A stretch of 64,000 nt of DNA from Caprella mutica. Lineage: Eukaryota; Arthropoda; Malacostraca; Amphipoda; Caprellidae. The position numbers and the translations under genes are program-made. Position 1 is the stretch's first letter. Every line of letters begins with the position of its first letter. The notes beneath the pieces were generated by a model. That model searched no databases and was not told where the DNA came from. It was given only the letters and a program-made list of their open reading frames with translations. Below are positions 48,275 through 58,632 of this stretch, in pieces. The DNA lies in the NCBI GenBank assembly GCA_947561585.1, contig CANNZV010001106.1, forward strand, positions 117,986-181,985, read 5' to 3'.

Positions 48275-48950
48275 CATAGAAGATTAAGAGATGATAAAGG
48301 AATGGTGGGGCCATAGAAGATTAGAAGAGATGATAAAGATATGGGAGGGCCATAGAAGATTAAGAGATGATAAAGGTATGGTGGGGCCATAGAAGATTAG
48401 AAGAGATGATAAAGATATGGGAGGGCCATAGAAGATTAAGAGATGATAAAGATATGGTGGGGCCATAGAAGATTAAGAGATGATAAAGATATGGTGAGGC
48501 CAGTGAAGATTAAGAGATGAGAAAGGTATGGTGGGGCCATAGAAGATTAGAAGAGATGATAAAGATATGATGAGGCCAGAGAAGATTAAGAGATGAGAAA
48601 GGTATGGTGGGGCCATAGAAGATTAAGAGATGATAAAGATATGGTGAGGCCAGAGAAGATTAAGAGATGAGAAAGGTATTGTGGGGCCATAGAAGATTAG
48701 AAGAGATGATAAAGATATGGGAGGGCCATAGAAGATTAAGAGATGATAAAGGTATGGTGGGGCCATAGAAGATTAAGAGATGAGAAAGGTATGGTGGGGT
48801 CATAGAAGATTAAGAGATGAGAAAGGTATGGTGGGGCCATAGAAGATTAAGAGGAGAGAAGGTTATGGTGGGGCCATAGAAAATTAAGAGGGGAGAGAGT
48901 TATGGTAGGGCCATAGAAGATTGGAAGAGGAAAGTTATGGTGGGGCTAAA
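48275..48950 (-). repeat. Minisatellite family D array, about 18 units, inverted orientation
   Basis: Units read TATGGTGGGGCCATAGAAGA then TTAAGAGATGATAAAGG; reverse complement of the 23.4-kb array. A pair of unit types (with or without an extra GAAGA, GGGAGGGCC versus GGTGGGGCC) alternates in the left half, suggesting a two-unit higher-order repeat. The right end (after 48840) drifts to AGAGAAGGTTATGG, closer to the 23.4-kb consensus. Confidence 0.94.
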
Positions 48951-49732
48951 AGAAGGAAAACTTCCACCTCATCAATTTTAGCAGGTTTTTACCATCACGT
49001 GTAACAGTGACATAAATCATCTCAACCGCTAAATTGTTCTGAAGTTCAATTTGTTGTGCATTCATAAGAGACTCTGCTAAATTATATGGCATTATGTTAA
49101 ATTACACAGCACGCACCTCTAAAAGCCATATTAGACAGTTATTTGAAAGTTAGTAGTTACACAGTTTTGAAAGCATTTAATCGAAATGTGAACTGTAGAT
49201 CATACCACATAAAGAATAGCTATTTTGGGCAATAAATATTGTATGCTGTTTATGTTAATTAAATTTTTAGGTTCTTATTCACAATGTCAAAAGAAGTTTT
49301 ATACGATTTAAAAACAGACAGTTAAATCATTTTCATAATCACAATTCATTTCAATCAATGTCTTTATAAGTTGAATGGTAAAATCATAAACAAGGAATAC
49401 TCTAGGCTTAACTTATATTCAAAACAACCTTTTAATTTTTAAAGACAAAATCATACCTGAGTAAATAGACTGCATTTACATGCATTATATCAATTTGTCT
49501 TTGCTAACCTGATTTACGGCAGCCATACCTCAAAAAGAAATACGATTTATAGTTTGCCGCGATAGGGCAATCTAGCTACCTGATATGATAGGTAGCTCTC
49601 TCCTGTAGCTCTAAACAACTGCTATGCTTATTATACTCTTGTAGGCAACAATAAACTCAATGTGTGTGTTTATATTTTGTACTCAATGAATATTATGATT
49701 ATACCATAGAAAATAAGGAAGAATATTGAATG
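48951..49732. other. AT-rich stretch with an 8-bp hairpin
   Basis: AGCTACCT and AGGTAGCT (49574-49597) surround an 8-nt loop. No coding signal. Confidence 0.5.
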
Positions 49733-50022
49733 ACTAGTGTACTTTCCCGTTAAAATAACGGGTCATCATCATTTCCAATTTATTACCCGTTATTAGGTTA
49801 CTTTTAATGAATTCAATTAAAATTTAAATTTAATTTTCTGTATTTTCTAATTTATTTTATAGATAAAATACATTTAAAAATTGACTAAAAACAGGGAAAT
49901 TTAAATATCAGGTCAATATATTCCCGTGCATATCATAGTTACATTCTTCATGTTTAATACCCGTCGTGTAAAAGCGGACACCAAATAAATAAATAAACAC
50001 ACAATGGGAATTATTAGTATAG
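49733..50022 (+). mobile_element. Element F, copy 1 (about 290 bp)
   Basis: Begins ACTAGTGTA with a hairpin CCCGTTAAAATAACGGG, has a CCCGTTATTAG-like block, the conserved ATCATAGTTACATTCTTCAT and GTTTAATACCCGTC, an (AAAT)n patch and ends ATTATTAGTATAG. Copy 2 follows with no gap. No reading frame, so non-autonomous; a short SINE-like or Helitron-like element are both possible. Confidence 0.82.
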
Positions 50023-50312
50023 ACTAGTGTATTTATTTGCCCGTTAAAAATAACGGGTCTTCAATAGTAATTTATTATTCGTTTTTACGTTATTTTTTGG
50101 TGAATTCAAATAAAATTCATATTTTCTGCATAAACTGATACTTTTTCATAATAAAGTACATTGAAAAATTGAATAAAAAAAATTAATTTCATATCAATAT
50201 ATTCCCGTGCGTATCATAGTTACATTCTTCATGTTTAATACCCGTCAAGCAAATGAGGACACCAAACAAATAAATAAATAAATAACACACGAGCGAAATT
50301 ATTAGTATAGAT
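50023..50312 (+). mobile_element. Element F, copy 2, abutting copy 1
   Basis: Same order of landmarks: ACTAGTGTA, hairpin CCCGTTAAAAATAACGGG, ATATTCCCGTGCGTATCATA, TAATACCCGTC, (AAAT)n and the TTATTAGTATAGATA end. Divergence from copy 1 is mostly in the middle. Confidence 0.82.
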
Positions 50313-50761
50313 ACTATACCATCAAATATTAATTTTAATGAGCATTCCAATGATAAATAAATTCAGTATTAAAATGGAACGATTTTCGATTATATTAATC
50401 TAAGATATATAGTTTCATATCCTGCTATCAGTGAATGTTGCAAAAAAATGAAATCGAACACATATTTTAACTACGTGCCAACACTAATAACAAGATGTTG
50501 TATAAAGTTATAAACATTAATAACCCAATTTAATAGCCTTAAAAATTATGTAGCTAGTATATTCTTTCTACTTCTTCGAATGTCGCTACTAATTACGAAT
50601 TAACAAACGCGTCGTAAAACTTGAAGTTTTGTTCGAAACCTTTAATTACAATCTTCTGATCCGAAGGTTCAGTAGAGATTTTTGATGACGGCCCAACAGT
50701 TTGTTCTAAAAGGCGGATACTGAAAAATGAGTCCAGTGACCTGAATTGTGGTTTGAAGCAA

Positions 50762-50973
50762 TTGACTCAATACAGTGACTCACATTGTAAACATATTGAC
50801 TCACTGCAGTGACTCATATTGTGAACATATTGACTCAATACAGTGACTCACATTGTAAACATATTGACTCACTGCAGTGACTCATATTGTGAACATATTG
50901 ACTCAATACAGTGACTCATATTGTCAACATATTGACTCAATACAGTGACTCATATTGTCAACATATTGAGTCA
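50762..50973 (+). repeat. Array of six 34-bp units carrying 13 AP-1-type sites
   Basis: Each unit has two TGACTCA sites, 16 or so bases apart (TTGACTCAATACAGTGACTC, then an ATTGTGAACATA spacer). Six units give twelve TGACTCA and the terminal partial unit gives one TGAGTCA. The first four units alternate between two types (AATACAG with CACATTGTAA; ACTGCAG with CATATTGTG), a 68-bp higher-order repeat. TGASTCA is the consensus of AP-1/bZIP proteins; whether it acts as an enhancer is inferred only. Confidence 0.93.
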
Positions 50974-52017
50974 AGATGATCTTACTTCATGAATCAAAAA
51001 CTAGTGTTCAACTAGGCTCGAATTGTTGGTCAGAAAGAAACAACGAAGAATGTTTTCGATTCAATGATATATCTCCTGCTATTATAAATAATATTATATA
51101 TTTACATACCAATAATGGCCATTCTAATTATTTCCGTATATTTCAATTTCTCGTGTATCAAATATTAATTTTTATAATTATCCATTTCCAACTTTTCAAA
51201 ATCAAAAAGAACGGTGATAGTATAATAATTCATAAATATGAGTTAGCTCGAAGAGTTAATTGGAACTCATACAAGAGCTTGAGTTAAAAATTAATACTTC
51301 AATGTACGTATATGATTATTTTCTAAATAAAGAATTTGAATTTGAATATATGTAGATATCTCAGTGTTCTTTTTTCAATTATTGGTCTAAAATGTTTGTC
51401 GAAGAGTAACAGAAATACTGCAGTAAATTCCCATTCTTGATAAAAAGGCCTAATGGACAATTAGTGAACGAACTCTGACTTATTTCTCTCCATATGAGTA
51501 AGTAAAGATGTCTAACATTGAGAGTTAAATTTTGGCATCCAGTAAAATTAAAAATCTCCTATAAATTTACCTTTTCAATTTTAAGATCTAAAAGGTAGTG
51601 TGCCTTCAATACATTTCAATTTCCGTATCCTGTATAAGACTATAGAATTATCACGTGTCTTCGAACCGCTTTTGCCTTTTCGTCTGTCGTTGCTATTATC
51701 ACAAACGAATATTCCCAAATCGAAATGGGTGGCTTTCAGCCAAACTCTCTCGTCATTAGCCAACTTTTGCCATCAGCAAAAATGGTCTCCGAGTGCGCAT
51801 TCGAAAAGGCGAGTGGGATTTCGACAGATGCCCATCACACTAGTGCTCACCAAAATGAAACCTCTATCCTGGAATTGAATATTGATGTATACTGAATATA
51901 ACTTTACCAGATTAAATTATTTTACGAATTGAAATACTGTATAGTAAATACACTATAGAGTCATAGACGATATGACACAGTAACTAATAGATTTAGAGCT
52001 AGTACAGCGGACGATCT
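50974..52017. other. Mixed stretch; open frames on both strands near 51.6-51.9 kb
   Basis: 51581-51878 is GC-richer and open on the plus strand for 92 codons and on the minus strand for 60 codons (including KATHFDLGIFVCDNSNDRR). Neither has a convincing splice-site pair; a short exon is possible. The rest is AT-rich. Confidence 0.35.
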
Positions 52018-52173
52018 TTAAACGGACTCCACCTGCAAAGGACAAACATTGTTCGTTCTACCGGACATGCAGCTTGCTACAACAACCTTTTTAAATTATA
52101 TGGTTTAACAAATATTTTATTCTTCTACCAAGTATCTAGTCATACATTGATTATATTCAGAGGTAATACAATT
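52018..52173 (+). repeat. Dispersed repeat R4, copy 2 (partner 47288-47407)
   Basis: See shared words ACCAAGTATCTAG and TATGGTTTAACAAATATTTT. Carries an additional ACCGGACATGCAGCTTGC segment absent from copy 1. Confidence 0.7.
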
Positions 52174-52349
52174 TACAATCAACACTTAATGAATTGTTTT
52201 TCTTACAATTTTCAGTAATTTTATTTCGATACTTCATCCCTATACATTTTCTTTGATTAGAAAGTTCTATAGAAATTAAAGGAGGAGTAACTCTTATATT
52301 TTCACTGAATTATTCATATATCTATTTAGTTGTTAATATCTTTGTTTCG

Positions 52350-52620
52350 TTTTACCTGACATATTATTTCATACATTTATATGAGTAGGTTATATAGTTA
52401 TAAGATTTTCATCAAGATTTTCATTTGATACTAATCTGAGATTGTTCTTACTTAGCGTTTCTTTGAAATGCTGTTAAAGAAAACTATCAAAGTTTAAATC
52501 CCTAACTGAAGTAAAACCTCAGTCGCGCATAGCATCCATTGATTGGCATAGCGGACACTTTTTCCGGTGCATGTTCTGTCTGTTGTACGAGATTTATCTA
52601 TATTACATAATAGTCGATAG
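52350..52620 (+). repeat. Dispersed repeat R5, copy 1 (partner 63035-63275)
   Basis: Shares CATTTATATGAGT, AATGCTGTTAAAGAAAACT, CAGCGTCCATTAGAT-like and TACGAGWTTTA words in order with 63035-63275, about 70% by eye. A 107-codon minus-strand frame (52817-52494) overlaps it but is not preserved in the partner. Confidence 0.6.
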
Positions 52621-52941
52621 CTTGTAATAAAAAGATGTTGAATTACCGCAATTGCTACCCACATAATATAAAATGAAGTCCTCCAAAAATCTTCCACAAA
52701 CATACAATAATTTCTGTGCGAGCCTTTAATTAGATCGTCTAACAGGATCTTCAACATATATCTGTGTGGGAAGATTATGTTTACTGGCTTCATGTTTCTT
52801 TTAAGGTTTCTTTTCAATTATTAATAGAAGTTGTAAGATTGTGGTAATGGATTTGAGTTTTATGGTGAGATTCATGTATTTATACTCCATGTAAATATCA
52901 CACAATATCTTGTATATTCTTTTTAGTTACTATTACGTTAG
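52621..52941. other. AT-rich stretch, nothing further recognised
   Basis: Holds the N-terminal part of the unsupported minus-strand frame noted under repeat R5. Confidence 0.4.
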
Positions 52942-53194
52942 TTCAAATTGCACCTTTTGAATTTATCTGCGGAGGTGCACTGAAAACTCTTTTATTTTCG
53001 AACAAAGAGCCTTTGACAGCCACAAGTAAAGTGATGAATTCGAACAGTGACATTCTTTGTAGGTAACTCTTGGTGTCACAATGGTGGAATTACAATGTGA
53101 CACTTCAATGATTTCTTTTTCAGAACTAATCTATTTCTTTTTCAGCCTCTGAATGAAAGAATATCAATTAATTCTATGGCATGGTTAAAATTGG
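52942..53194 (-). repeat. Dispersed repeat R2, copy 2 (inverted partner 7389-7642)
   Basis: Reverse complement of copy 1 with a handful of substitutions. Edges coincide with those of copy 1 to within a few bases. Confidence 0.85.
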
Positions 53195-53635
53195 GTGGGA
53201 AAGAACTGTGGCATAGTCGAGAGAATTGGAATAAAATAGTTCATTTTAGCAATATAATTTTACTCCAACTAATAAACATCTCTCCTTTCTTAAAGAAGTG
53301 TTGAAAATATCATTAATATATAACTTGAAGATACGCTGATTTGTAAGACTTTTTCACTTACAGCAGTGTTCTATCCATTCCGTATCGTCTCATTGCTTCA
53401 ATGTCAGTGAAAAACATATCGTTACATTAAATTCAACCTACACGTTCACAAACTACCGTATTTTCTAAGTGCTAAAAATGCACGGAAAGGACACGTCACG
53501 GATTAAACACTGACGTGTGTCAGCAAGCCTTAATCCCCTCATTCACAGATATAGAGGTATTAATCCATAGATACGCGGATTAATAACTAAAGATAAACTC
53601 AGAATAATACCCCCAGGAATAAACGGAGATTCGAA
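53195..53635. other. AT-rich stretch, nothing recognised
   Basis: 53490-53620 has repeated GGATTAATA-like words but no clear period. Confidence 0.45.
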
Positions 53636-53928
53636 ACTAGTGTATTTTCCCATTAAGAATAACGAGTCATCATCAATACCAATTTATTACCCGTTATTAA
53701 GTTACTTTTAATGAATTCAATTAAAATTAAATTTTCAGCATAGTCTAATTTATTTTACTGATAAAATAAATTTAAAAATTGAATGAAATCAGGAGAATTT
53801 AAATATCAAGTCAAAATATTCACGTACTTATCATAGTTACATTCTTCATGTTTAATACCCGTCGAATAAAAGCGGACACCAAATAAATAAGAATGAATAA
53901 ACACACTAAGGATATTATTAGTATAGAT
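53636..53928 (+). mobile_element. Element F, copy 3
   Basis: All landmarks of copies 1 and 2 are present; closest to copy 1 (ACCAATTTATTACCCGTTAT, AAAAGCGGACACCAAATAAA). The 5' hairpin is damaged (CCCATTAAGAATAACGAG). Confidence 0.82.
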
Positions 53929-54606
53929 AAAGGCGGATTAATACACTTGAGAAAGTTGTGCTAAGAGTATCACAGGCTAATCCCATCACATAGATATTGA
54001 TAACTCATAAACAGATCCAAATTGTTGATCAGTATTGGACTAGAGGATCATAAGAACGCTGCTCAAAAGTTAGGATATGATGAAAGTTATAATTATGAAC
54101 TTTGTATGGATACATCGAGATGAGATATTGAATCTGCGTTGATCTAACTAATAAGCTTTCATTTTTGTTTAGTTGGTTATTGAAAATTTAATGGATTTAA
54201 TTTACACGACTAACCGAAGTGAATATCGTTATTGTATATTATCATTAATGTTTTTGAACAAGTTTATAAATAATGAACCTTTTACAGTCATTTTAAATGA
54301 GCAAATTAGAAAGAGAATTAGTTGTTAAATGAACTAATTCTATAACAAAAGTTTTAAATGTTATTACACAACATTGAAATAGTTCTTTAATTATTTATAA
54401 TAATGATTAATTCCAAGTGATTAATATTTTATTGGAATGTGTTTTCTTCAATATCAGTCACTGCGATGTAGAAAGTCTCGCAAGATCGAATGCTTTCTCC
54501 TGCTCATAAATCTTCCGTAGGATTTTCTCCAAATTCAACCTATAAATTTTGAAGAAAATCCACAGTCAAAATTGAACAAGTCTATCTATTCTAAATGTGG
54601 ATAAAG
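53929..54606. other. AT-rich stretch, nothing recognised
   Basis: No repeat or coding signal seen. Confidence 0.45.
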
Positions 54607-54655
54607 AATAAATCCTAAGTTATCTGACGGTTCCATGTCTTCGATCCTGTAGTAA
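54607..54655 (+). mobile_element. MITE family A, left half, decayed
   Basis: TAAATCCTAAGTTATCTGAC then GGTTCCATGTCTTCGATCCT. No right half found. Confidence 0.5.
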
Positions 54656-55030
54656 TAATATAAAAATTATTATTCAACTTCTCTTTTAATAAAATAAATT
54701 TTAATTTTAATAAGATAAATTTTAATTTTAATAAAATATATCTTTTGTATTCAATTAAATGGAGAAAATAATTAGATAGTATCTCTAATTAAAAAATAAT
54801 ATCTTCTCTTTATTAGTTATATTGGAAAATTAATTAATACAATCTATGATAGAAATAAAATTGGATTATGTACTATTTCCAAGGAGATATCCATAGTTTA
54901 ATTATAAAGTATTATTATTTTTTATATTGGAAAACAAATTTCAACCAAATAATTTAGATTTAGTGTTCAGATTTTTTAAAATAGCTTAAACAAAATTTCT
55001 ACAAAAATCTAAATAAATTTTTGAATACCA
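54656..55030. other. AT-rich stretch with TTTTAATTTTAATAAAAT repeats
   Basis: 54690-54740 has two to three copies of an AT-only word. Otherwise nothing. Confidence 0.5.
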
Positions 55031-55277
55031 TCTCTTAATCTTTTATGGCCCACCAAAACGTTCTCTCTCTCTCTATCTTCTATGGCCCACCCAAACGTTC
55101 TCTCTCTCTCTATCTTCTATGGCCCACCAAAGCGTTCTCTCTCTCTCTATCTTCTATGGCCCACCAAAACGTTCTCTCTCTATCTTCTATGACCCATCAT
55201 AACGTTCTCTCTTTCAATATTCTATGGCCCACCATAACTTTCTCTTTCAACCTTCTATGGCCCACCAAAACGTTCTC
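55031..55277 (+). repeat. Minisatellite family D, 7 units
   Basis: TCTTCTATGGCCCACCAAAA then CGTTCTCTCTCTC; this subfamily has lost one C of the GGCCCC core and has CT-rich links. Its right end runs straight into repeat R6. Confidence 0.93.
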
Positions 55278-55463
55278 TAGCACTGCCTTTAGACATGTTT
55301 AAGTTAAATTCTTGGACTACAAACAATCTTCTGTTTTCAGGACTCTGACCAGCTAATTAATTCCCTGTGCAGCTCTGTAATCAGACTAAGAAATGAACAT
55401 TGCTATGCTTTCAGCAGATATAATGTATACACTTTGCACTTTAATTAATTACAAGAAACTCGG
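55239..55463 (+). repeat. Dispersed repeat R6, copy 1 (partner 58407-58632)
   Basis: About 225 bp nearly identical to 58407-58632 (about half a dozen differences by eye). In both copies it starts within a family D unit and ends at AATTACAAGAAACT. It ties the minisatellite to a unique flank, so the two may form one mobile unit. Confidence 0.88.
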
Positions 55464-55830
55464 AAGAAGAAGAATATAAGAAATGTTTCCTTGAAAGAAA
55501 TAAACGTTGTTTATACATCTACAGAATCATCAATAATAATCTATATAAGATATTTTCTAGCAATTGTTCAAAATATTTGATTTAAATGTAATATAATTCA
55601 AATACAAAATTTACTTCTAATTAATATTCACATATAGTTCATTATTCTATTGCAAAAAATAAAAATACCACATTTAAGTATTAATTCATAGATCTCTTCG
55701 TCTTTAATTGACCATTACGAGCAGATTAAAATACTTCAATGTAATTAGAATTAATTCACTCCAAATACATTTCATTAATTTCGTATAAGCATTCTAAAGA
55801 TAAATTACTGTTAGTGTAGAAAATTAAATA
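55464..55830. other. AT-rich stretch, nothing recognised
   Basis: No repeat or coding signal seen. Confidence 0.5.
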
Positions 55831-56200
55831 TGGCCCCACCATATCTTGTTAATGGAAGGGACATTGGAAATATATTTTGACCCCATCATATTTTTCTATC
55901 TGGGATATGGAGCAGCCTCCAATTGTTCTTAAAATATTTTTTTACTATTTTTATTTACTTTTTTGATGTGTAGTCACCTACAAAGAAAAATTTATGTCTG
56001 GGCCATAGAAGATTCGTTAATGTATATGGCCACACCATTTTTTCCCAGGCCAACTGTAATCAATCCCACAATCGACATAATTTTTACTAATTATTTTTCG
56101 TTCCAGGTAGTTACATATCATGAGAAAGAGTTTTCGTCATAGAGTATTACATAGTAGTCCATATCAATTCTCTATCGCCCTACCAAAATTTTTCTTCTGC
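55831..56200. repeat. Decayed single units of minisatellite family D
   Basis: ATATGGCCCCACCATATCTT near 55829, GGGCCATAGAAGATTCGTTA near 56000 followed by ATATGGCCACACCATTTTTT, and TCTATCGCCCTACCAAAATT near 56171. Separated by unrelated AT-rich DNA; both orientations. Confidence 0.65.
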
Positions 56201-56326
56201 TTACTCGAATCAATCACATTCGTGGTTTCTTTTTTCTCTTCGGTCATGAATCTCTTGGCGACTTGTAATGCATTCTTTAGATGGTGACATTCTCTCTATT
56301 GCCGACAATAAAAAGATGATATACAC

Positions 56327-56401
56327 CTCCAGGAATGAGTCATCAGCTGAATAAAGATGTCCTATAATAATAGTCTCTCCTATCTGCAATATCTGCAGAA
56401 G
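56327..56401 (-). CDS. Candidate internal exon, unidentified (25 codons)
   Basis: On the minus strand an acceptor TTATTGTTCAG precedes 56401 and a donor GAG|GTGTAT follows 56327. The 75 bp are exactly 25 codons: LLQILQIGETIIIGHLYSAD then DSFLE. It is phase-compatible with the candidate at 56977-57024, 575 bp upstream on the same strand. The frame stays open past the donor for another 38 codons. Function unknown; chance is possible because the segment is so short. Confidence 0.22.
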
Positions 56402-56976
56402 CTGAACAATAAATTGGAAACACCTAAAAAACATAAAAAACATTAAATATATTTGTATGTTAGGTTTTACAACATTGATTCAAATATAATTCATCTATTA
56501 TAAATTATTTAAGTAGGCAATCTTTCGGCATAACATGATTTAGCAATAAATTGATAATTTAGTTTTCGCAATTATAGGTAAAAATATATTAAAATTTTAA
56601 AGTTTCGAAAAAAGTCACTAAATAATGGATTGTTTGTCCTGCTTTGAATCATATCTATCTTTTCCATGGATATTTAATGACATGTAGGAGAAGAGAAGGA
56701 GGAGAGAGCTCAGGGATTCTTGCAATAGTAATAACCTTTTTTTCTATGTGAAATGTATGGAGCAAACAGTGCCTCAATGGACTATTAAGATTCTATGTTG
56801 TTTACTGAGGGATATGAGACCAACCAAACTATGGCCGGGGTAACCGGCTCAGTAATAACTTTCTGTAGAGAACTTAGAAGTATATGAATGCCTGGAATTG
56901 AAAGAGTAATAAAATAATAATAGAATGCATATATAACAAGATGGTGGCCAGTGCTTAGGAGCAGGCGATTCAGTAC
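56402..56976. other. AT-rich stretch between two candidate exons
   Basis: Would be a 575-bp intron if the flanking exon calls are right. Nothing else recognised. Confidence 0.3.
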
Positions 56977-57024
56977 CTTACTTAAAAGTCCAGTCCCGTC
57001 TGGATTGCTCACTTCTTCCACCAT
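56977..57024 (-). CDS. Candidate exon with start codon, unidentified (16 codons)
   Basis: Minus strand: GTTACAGTACAGTCATACAG lies directly upstream of ATG at 57024, and 16 codons (MVEEVSNPDGTGLLSK) lead to AAG|GTACTG. Intron phase 0 agrees with the candidate at 56327-56401. The ATG immediately after an acceptor is unusual. Without the splice the frame continues to 56785 (79 codons). Confidence 0.2.
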
Positions 57025-57994
57025 CTGTATGACTGTACTGTAACCAAATTAATAAGATTATAACATATTGTTTTATCATCTGTAGTATTCTGTGGTTCAA
57101 TTTAATGATGAATTATATCGCCCCTTTCAAGTTGGATTTTGTTGGTTTTTCATCCCGCCAATCAAAAAGATATAATTTAATATCAAAAGACTTTCTTACA
57201 GATAATGTGTAGTCTTACTAGTATTCATAGATTAAATAATTACTCTGATTTTAAATTATATATTATTATTCTTTGACCAAATTGAAGTGTAGTTCTATCT
57301 GATTATAATAATTAAGGTACCTATATTAATGTGAGTTGATCTATTCATCCATCACTACAGATCGTGATACCTATATACTGGGCACATTATTCTAGTTATA
57401 ATAATAGCACAAATTCTAATTAGCTAAATTCTATGTAATAAACTAATAATCCCTTCTATAGATTTCTATAAACTAAAGAGAAATTCATAGACATTGAATT
57501 TCAAATTCCAAGCCCATTCTACCCTTTGCAAGGCTGTTCAAACAGTCTTACTCTGCCTTTAAAAATCTGAATCTGTTTCATTTGTGTGTCTCTAACCACT
57601 CGGCTTATATCCATTCGGTCAATTCAATAACTGACTTCTTTTGTTCCAAGATGTAAAAAGGAGAGTTTTCACTTCGCTGTTCTTCCTAATTTGAAATAAC
57701 TGCTCTGGTGAATATTGGAGAAAGTTCCTTTGATATTTAAGTGAAACTCTCGAAACATGCCATCTAAAGCACTTTTCTGAGGAAATTCTTTATACAACAT
57801 CTGCTTTTTGTTGTGAACAGAATTTGTATTGGAGTCGCCTGATTACCATTAACGAACAAGTTCTTTCGTTGTTGATTAAACTAACTTTTGATTTGATATG
57901 TACATATTATATTTGTATTTTAATTATATAGAACATTAACTAAAACAAAGTTTATTTCAAATATTGATTTTGACAGATTGAATATAGAACATGT
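57025..57994. other. AT-rich stretch, nothing recognised
   Basis: No repeat or coding signal seen. Confidence 0.5.
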
Positions 57995-58109
57995 ATGCGC
58001 CACTCATTGTAAAAGACATGCACCACTCATTGTAAAAGGCATGCACCACTCATTGTAAAAGGTATGCGCCACTCATTGTTAAAGGCATGCACCACTCATT
58101 GTGAAAGGC
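57995..58109 (+). repeat. Minisatellite, 5 copies of 23 bp
   Basis: Unit ATGCACCACTCATTGTAAAA plus GGC; 115 bp equals five exact units with A/G changes at ATGCRCC and one T insertion-like substitution. Confidence 0.94.
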
Positions 58110-58339
58110 CTATCGCTATCCACAATAATCACTTCTCCTTTGAATTTAAGATTTGAATAATTATAACATATTTTAATGCATCTTAATTATTATTGATTGT
58201 TTTTCTGTTATTTTAATAACCATTAATCCTGTTGCAAGGAACATTTATGCATTATTTTTTACACATTGGATTTTCAAATGAAAAAAAAAACATTTCTATT
58301 CCGTTACTGTGATAATTTTTTGTTATCAAGGCAGATCAT

Positions 58340-58425
58340 AGATAGAAAGTTATGGTGGGGCCATGGAAGAATAAGAGAGATAATTTAATCTATGGCCTAC
58401 CAGAAATTTCTCTTTCAATCTTCTA
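58340..58425. repeat. Family D units as an inverted pair
   Basis: AGAAAGTTATGGTGGGGCCA with GGAAGAATAAGAGAG faces ATCTATGGCCTACCAGAAAT; a further direct unit follows and leads into repeat R6 copy 2. Same head-to-head arrangement as at 42825-42909. Confidence 0.75.
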
Positions 58426-58632
58426 TGGCCCACCAAAACGTTCTCTAGCACTGCCTGTAGACATGTTTAAGTTAAATTCTTGGACTACAAACAATCTTCT
58501 GTTTTCAGGACTCTGACCAGCTAATTAATTCCCTGTGCAGCTCTGTAATCAGACTAAGAAATGAACATTGCTATGCTTCCAACAGATATAATGTATACAC
58601 TTTGCACTTTAATTAATTACAAGAAACTAGGC
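58407..58632 (+). repeat. Dispersed repeat R6, copy 2 (partner 55239-55463)
   Basis: See copy 1. Differences include CTGTAGAC for CTTTAGAC and CCAACAG for TCAGCAG. Confidence 0.88.

Noticed and set aside
52494..52817. A 107-codon minus-strand frame with a hydrophobic middle, possibly a receptor fragment.
   Set aside because: It overlaps repeat R5, and the second copy at 63035-63275 does not keep the frame. No splice or family support.
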